From NCBI GenBank assembly GCA_965195225.1, contig CBDAFL010000308.1, forward strand, positions 1-64,000: a stretch of DNA of 64,000 nucleotides, read 5' to 3'. This stretch comes from JAHIKV01 sp965195225. GTDB lineage: Bacteria > Planctomycetota > Planctomycetia > Pirellulales > Thermoguttaceae. Below are positions 59,213 through 64,000 of this stretch, piece by piece. Each line of letters begins with the position of its first letter. The stretch's first letter is position 1. The notes beneath the pieces were generated by a model. It had not been told where the DNA came from. It worked only from the letters and a program-made list of their open reading frames with translations, and did no database searches. A program made the translations under genes and the position numbers.

Positions 59213-59694
59213 CGTGGAATGTCTCCTCGCGCGGCTTCCCGTGAGAAAAGGTGTGTTACACGTTGCACGGAAAGAAGTGAAACATTTTTCTCGGATGGAG
59301 AAGGTAGCTATACTTCCGGCCGTTCACCGTATTAGTTCTGTTCCTGCTCTTTCTATCGGCCGCTTGGCCGCCGTCGCGCCACTCGCCCGCCGGTTTGCGG
59401 TTCGTGCGGTTTGCGTCCTGCTTGCGGTGCAAGCAGCGCCAGCAATCACCCCTCGCGAGTAGTGTCGTCTTTGCTTACGAACCGCTAACGAAACCGCAGC
59501 GACACGTTTATCGGCAAAGTTTGCGTGGTTTCTCCAGTTTCCATTGGGTGGTCGGGCGAAACACCGAGCAGTGTTTATCGGCGTGCTTGCAGACCGCGGA
59601 AAATGGGGGTTATTGGGTATCTCTACCCGGAATGGTGGATTGAGATACAATGTATTGGAATAAGAAGCACTGGAGGCCGATATGAAAATTTCCG
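59213..59694. other. Divergent gap before miaB
   Basis: About 480 bases without a convincing gene. At its right end there is a good ribosome binding site and ATG (TGGAGGCCGATATG, ATG at 59682) whose frame closes after 15 codons; see the miaB entry. Confidence 0.5.
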
Positions 59695-61163
<1,469 letters not shown>

Positions 61164-61164
<1 letters not shown>

Positions 61165-61220
61165 GAGGGGAGAGAGAAAAGAGAAGAGAGAAAAGAGAAG
61201 AGAGAAGAGAGAAAGGAGAG
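61164..61220. repeat. Polypurine tract (GAGA/AGAA) before the IVS-type gene
   Basis: 57 bases of almost pure A and G built from GAGA, AGAAAA and GAAGAGAG units, ending in an AAAGGAG that serves as ribosome binding site of the next gene. A matching polypyrimidine tract follows that gene. Confidence 0.85.
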
Positions 61221-61224
61221 TGAT

Positions 61225-61638
61225 TTGGCAACGATTCGCGGTTTTCGTGAGCTTCGGGTATATCAAACTGCCCGCGCTGCCGCAAAGAGGATATTTGTTG
61301 TCTCTCGCGGGTTTCCCGCCGAAGAGAAGTTCTCTTTGACTAGCCAGATACGACGGGCATCGCGATCCGTTGGAGCGAATACCGCCGAAGCATGGAGAAA
61401 ACGGCTCTATCCAGCCTCGTTTGTCAGCAAGCTGTCTGACGCCGACGCGGAAGCGGCTGAAGTCCGTGCATGGCTCGATACGGCAATTGATTGCCGATAC
61501 ATCAGTCAGGCCGATTTCGAGTCATTGGATGCGGAATACGATCATATCGGCGCGCAACTCCGTCTAATGATGAATACACCCGAGAAATGGTGCAACGGAC
61601 GTAATGAGGAAAGGCTCAAACGGCAAGGGCAAACGTGA
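61225..61638 (+). CDS. Four-helix-bundle protein of the 23S rRNA intervening-sequence family
   Basis: A 137-residue helical protein of the family first seen in intervening sequences of 23S rRNA genes (S23/bAvd-like). Signature: FRELRVYQTARAAAKRIFV, LTSQIRRASRSVGANTAEAW, FVSKLSDADAEAAEVRAWLD. Function is unknown; relatives are accessory proteins of diversity-generating retroelements. The start is a TTG behind AAAGGAG. No rRNA gene and no reverse transcriptase is near. It is bracketed by a polypurine tract upstream and a polypyrimidine tract downstream. Confidence 0.85.
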   Translation: MATIRGFRELRVYQTARAAAKRIFVVSRGFPAEEKFSLTSQIRRASRSVGANTAEAWRKRLYPASFVSKLSDADAEAAEVRAWLDTAIDCRYISQADFESLDAEYDHIGAQLRLMMNTPEKWCNGRNEERLKRQGQT

Positions 61639-61651
61639 CGGAACGATCAAA

Positions 61652-61700
61652 TCTCTCCTCCCTCCTCATCTCTTCCCTCCTCTCTACTCCCTCTCCCCCC
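61652..61700. repeat. Polypyrimidine tract (CTCC/TCTC) after the IVS-type gene
   Basis: Nearly pure C and T over about 49 bases, the inverse in character of the 61164-61220 tract. Together they bracket the four-helix-bundle gene. Confidence 0.85.
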
Positions 61701-61742
61701 GCGGCCACCCGCCGCAAGCTATATTTCCCGAGGAGAATTGCG

Positions 61743-62855
61743 TTGATCGACTCGACAACACACACGACCGGCTACGCTCGACTGACGCCGCCTCAGGCGC
61801 GGATCGTGCTGGGCACGATTGCGCTTGTCGCACTGCTTGGCGCGGCTGTGACGCTCTCGCCGCTGGGAAGCAGCAATCTGGACCTCACACGGAACGAGGC
61901 GGGCGACATAGCTCTGTATCGTGCCGAGGCGGAACGCATCCACCGTGGCGAGGGTTACTATCAGGCCGCCGCCGCGGAACTGGCCGAACGCGGCTATCCG
62001 ACCCAAAGCGTGTTCAACTGGCGGACGCCACTGCCGATGTGGTTTCTGGGCAAAATGCCGACGGTTGTCTGGGGCAAGGCGCTGTTGGGTACTATGGCGA
62101 TTGTCATGATGCTCTTGGCCTTCGAGTCGCTCGCCCGCGAAGAAGACGCGAAAAAGAGGACCGGTTTACGGCGGCTTGGGCTTCCGGTGGCCTGCATGTT
62201 GCTGCTTAGCGGTCCGCTGTTGCCGACGTTCTTGGGCGACATATTCTTCCTGCCGGTGCTTTGGGCAGGTGTGCTGATCGCACTGTCGGTTTGCGCTTAT
62301 GGCGTACACCGCCCGTGGTTGGCGGTGGCGCTCGGCTTGGCGGCCGTCTTTTGCCGCGAACTGGCCTTGCCGTATTGCATCTTATGCGCCGCGATTGCCT
62401 GGCGGAACGGACGGCGTGGGGAGCTGACCGCCTGGCTGATCGGGCTGGCGGCGTGGTTCGTGCTGTTCGGCCTGCATTGGTGGCAAGTAAGCGAATTGAT
62501 TTCGGCCGACGCCAGGGCACATCCTAATGGCTGGCTGCAACTGGGCGGGGCGGGGTTCGTTATCTCCACCGCGCAGATGAACGCCTACCTGCTGCTCCTG
62601 CCGCAATGGGTTACGGCATTATATCTAGTGGCGGCGATGGTCGGATTGGCCGGCTGGAGCAGCCCGCTGGGTACGCGGGTCGGACTGAGCGTGTGTCTAT
62701 ATCTCGCGGCGTTCGCCGCCGTCGGGCAGAGCTTCAATCAGTATTGGGGCGCGTTGATTGCCCCGCTTCTCTGTTTCGGCGTGGTTCGGTTGCCGGCGTC
62801 GATTTGCGATTTGTGGCGGGCGGCGACCCGAACGTCGGCATTGTCATTCCGAGCA

Positions 62856-62861
<6 letters not shown>
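61743..62861 (+). CDS. Polytopic membrane protein, possibly GT-C-like
   Basis: A 372-residue protein with about ten hydrophobic helices (for example ARIVLGTIALVALLGAAV, LPVACMLLLSGPLLPTFLGD, YLVAAMVGLAGWSS). The periplasmic loop after helix 1 (NEAGDIALYRAEAERIHRGEGYYQ) and the layout resemble GT-C glycosyltransferase-like or DUF2029-type proteins, but no catalytic motif is certain. The TTG start follows GAGGAGAATTGCG; the frame is open further up, across the polypyrimidine tract, which makes an earlier start unlikely. The GT2 gene on the opposite strand overlaps its 3' end by six bases. Confidence 0.7.
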
Positions 62862-63962
<1,101 letters not shown>

Positions 63963-64000
63963 CAGCGTCTCCTCGCAGGGAGGGCGAATCGATTCGGTTT

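Noticed and set aside
59214..59462. An 82-codon plus-strand frame before miaB
   Set aside because: No binding site, composition biased to Ala/Val/Arg without a signal or domain, and it overlaps the leader of the small minus-strand gene.

Overview
The window looks like a chromosome segment of a GC-rich Gram-negative-type bacterium, most likely a planctomycete of the Pirellulales/Thermoguttaceae kind. The reasons are the many small lipoproteins with clear lipoboxes, zinc-ribbon membrane proteins, a DUF1573 exported protein, a SUMF1-type protein ending in a PEP-CTERM signal, a large S16 tail, a short second SecA, short and scattered operons, and very dense palindromic intergenic repeats. No rRNA, tRNA, CRISPR array, prophage or plasmid origin was seen.

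Layout. 1-5 kb: a tyrosine phenol-lyase and a threonine-to-glycine pathway (tdh-kbl). 5.3-10 kb: hydrogenase maturation genes hypC-hypD, a lipoprotein, a small tyrosine-phosphatase-like gene and hypE. 10-13.7 kb: the ribosome/SRP operon ffh-rpsP-trmD-rplS-yraN. 14-20.8 kb: DUF1573 protein, feoAB ferrous iron uptake, zinc-ribbon membrane protein, M32 carboxypeptidase and a small lipoprotein. 21-26 kb: treZ-treY trehalose synthesis. 26-29.3 kb: short SecA-like ATPase and two lipoproteins. 29.4-38.5 kb: queG, a DinD-like gene, dus, a fructuronate-reductase-like SDR, a REP-associated transposase in a REP cluster, zwf, a nucleoside-type MFS permease and a second REP-type transposase. 38.5-42.3 kb: higBA, short tandem repeats, a secreted protein and a large membrane protein. 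42.4-48.6 kb: hypF, a decayed parDE pair, the PEP-CTERM/SUMF1 protein, hypB, hypA, a PII protein and DUF433. 48.6-53.5 kb: an Mrr-like nuclease, a Phd/PIN pair, metG and an RHH/PIN pair. 53.6-64 kb: Hsp20, a FabZ-FabG-ACP-FabZ cluster without ketosynthase, a NarL-type regulator, a Xer recombinase, miaB, an IVS-type four-helix protein, a membrane protein and a GT2 glycosyltransferase.

How the genes fit together. All six hyp genes (A-F) lie within 43 kb, split over three places, but no hydrogenase structural gene is present, so the enzyme they mature must lie elsewhere. Three partly or fully intact toxin-antitoxin pairs and one dead one sit between housekeeping genes.

The most unusual signal is the repeat landscape. 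At least six palindrome families occur between genes, and members of several of the same families lie in frame inside coding sequences: hypE, hypF (three times), miaB, the GT2 gene and the REP-associated transposase itself. A different hairpin overlaps the start of miaB and puts the ATG behind its best ribosome binding site out of frame, and the zwf start codon directly abuts a REP array.
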